Shown here in pieces: positions 38,901 to 38,994 of a stretch of 38,994 nt of DNA (position 1 is the first letter of the stretch; every line of letters begins with the position of its first letter). The position numbers were made by a program, and so were the translations under genes. A model generated the notes under the pieces. It had not been told where the DNA came from. It did no database searches and was given only the letters and a program-made list of their open reading frames with translations. Origin of the DNA: Paenibacillus sp. Soil750 (GTDB lineage Bacteria > Bacillota > Bacilli > Paenibacillales > NBRC-103111). Where the stretch lies: contig NZ_LMSD01000006.1 in assembly GCF_001428045.1 (NCBI RefSeq), positions 145,734-184,727 of the forward strand, given 5' to 3'.

Positions 38901-38994
38901 ACTGTGACCCGTAAGATGGACACTTTGAAAAAAGTGCCCTCTTACGGGTCATTTGTGTTTTAATCAGACTATGAGAATGGAGCGGAGGAAGAAA
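38898..38994 (+). mobile_element. Left end of an IS3-family-like (IS150-type) insertion sequence
   Basis: The end TGAACTGTGACCCGTAAGAT, followed by GGACACTTT, resembles the TG-starting terminal repeat TGAACTGACCC...GGAC common in IS150-group elements. It interrupts the ketoacyl synthase frame exactly. Inside is a long hairpin (38905-38951): TGACCCGTAAGA with TCTTACGGGTCA, plus GGACACTTT near AAAGTGCCC. It is a typical device against read-in transcription. GGAGCGGAGGAA near the window end is probably the ribosome binding site of the transposase, which lies outside. Family assignment rests on memory of end sequences. Confidence 0.65.

Overview
The window reads as chromosomal DNA from an endospore-forming Bacillota, most likely a Paenibacillus-like species. 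The grounds are a kimA-type potassium transporter behind a c-di-AMP (ydaO) riboswitch, close homologues of the Bacillus proteins YqkE, Spo0M and YdhG/Fra, strong GGAGG ribosome binding sites, moderate GC, and Paenibacillus-style hairpin repeats between genes. No rRNA, tRNA or CRISPR was seen.

Positions 1-12,400 are ordinary housekeeping and accessory genes. In order: the end of an unrecognised gene running into an eight-copy 52-bp hairpin array; the riboswitch and kimA; a YqkE-like protein; two NodB-type polysaccharide deacetylases, the second behind a promoter that overlaps a cre-like box; a small unknown protein; a large membrane transporter; the frataxin-like iron chaperone Fra; spo0M behind a very good sigma-W promoter; a Nudix hydrolase overlapping a DUF1284 protein; a divergent SRAP protein; and a membrane GGDEF diguanylate cyclase.

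Positions 12,491-38,068 hold an almost uninterrupted, co-directional extracellular contractile injection system (eCIS, the family of Afp, PVC and MAC particles). The order is AAA+ ATPase; a DUF4255 cap or terminator protein; a carboxypeptidase-regulatory-like protein; sheath; inner tube 1; a terminator; a tail-assembly protein with a probable -1 frameshift extension; tube 2; a giant 1,887-residue disordered and coiled-coil protein; a LysM tube/baseplate adaptor; a gp27/gpD-like hub; a gp5/gpV-like spike; a gp25-like wedge; two baseplate-J-like wedge proteins; a gpI-like protein with an N-terminal beta-propeller; and a conserved eCIS protein of unknown role. The ATPase would assist assembly, the sheath contracts around the tube, and hub, spike and wedges form the baseplate. 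I recognise no separate PAAR tip, classical tail fibre, holin or toxin gene in the window.

The most notable features are: (1) a T_TTT_TTG slippery site joining the tail-assembly gene to an overlapping -1 ORF that has no usable start codon, which looks like the lambda G/GT frameshift moved into an eCIS; (2) the giant protein, with two AT-hook-like motifs, 15-residue coiled-coil repeats and a conserved-looking C-terminal helix; (3) expression-tuning elements inside the operon, namely a terminator after the sheath-tube pair, an 8-codon leader ORF before the sheath, and a 14-copy AAGTAG microsatellite plus terminator between baseplate genes.

At the right edge a ketoacyl synthase III-like gene is cut by what appears to be the left end of an IS3-family element (IS150-like), which runs out of the window.
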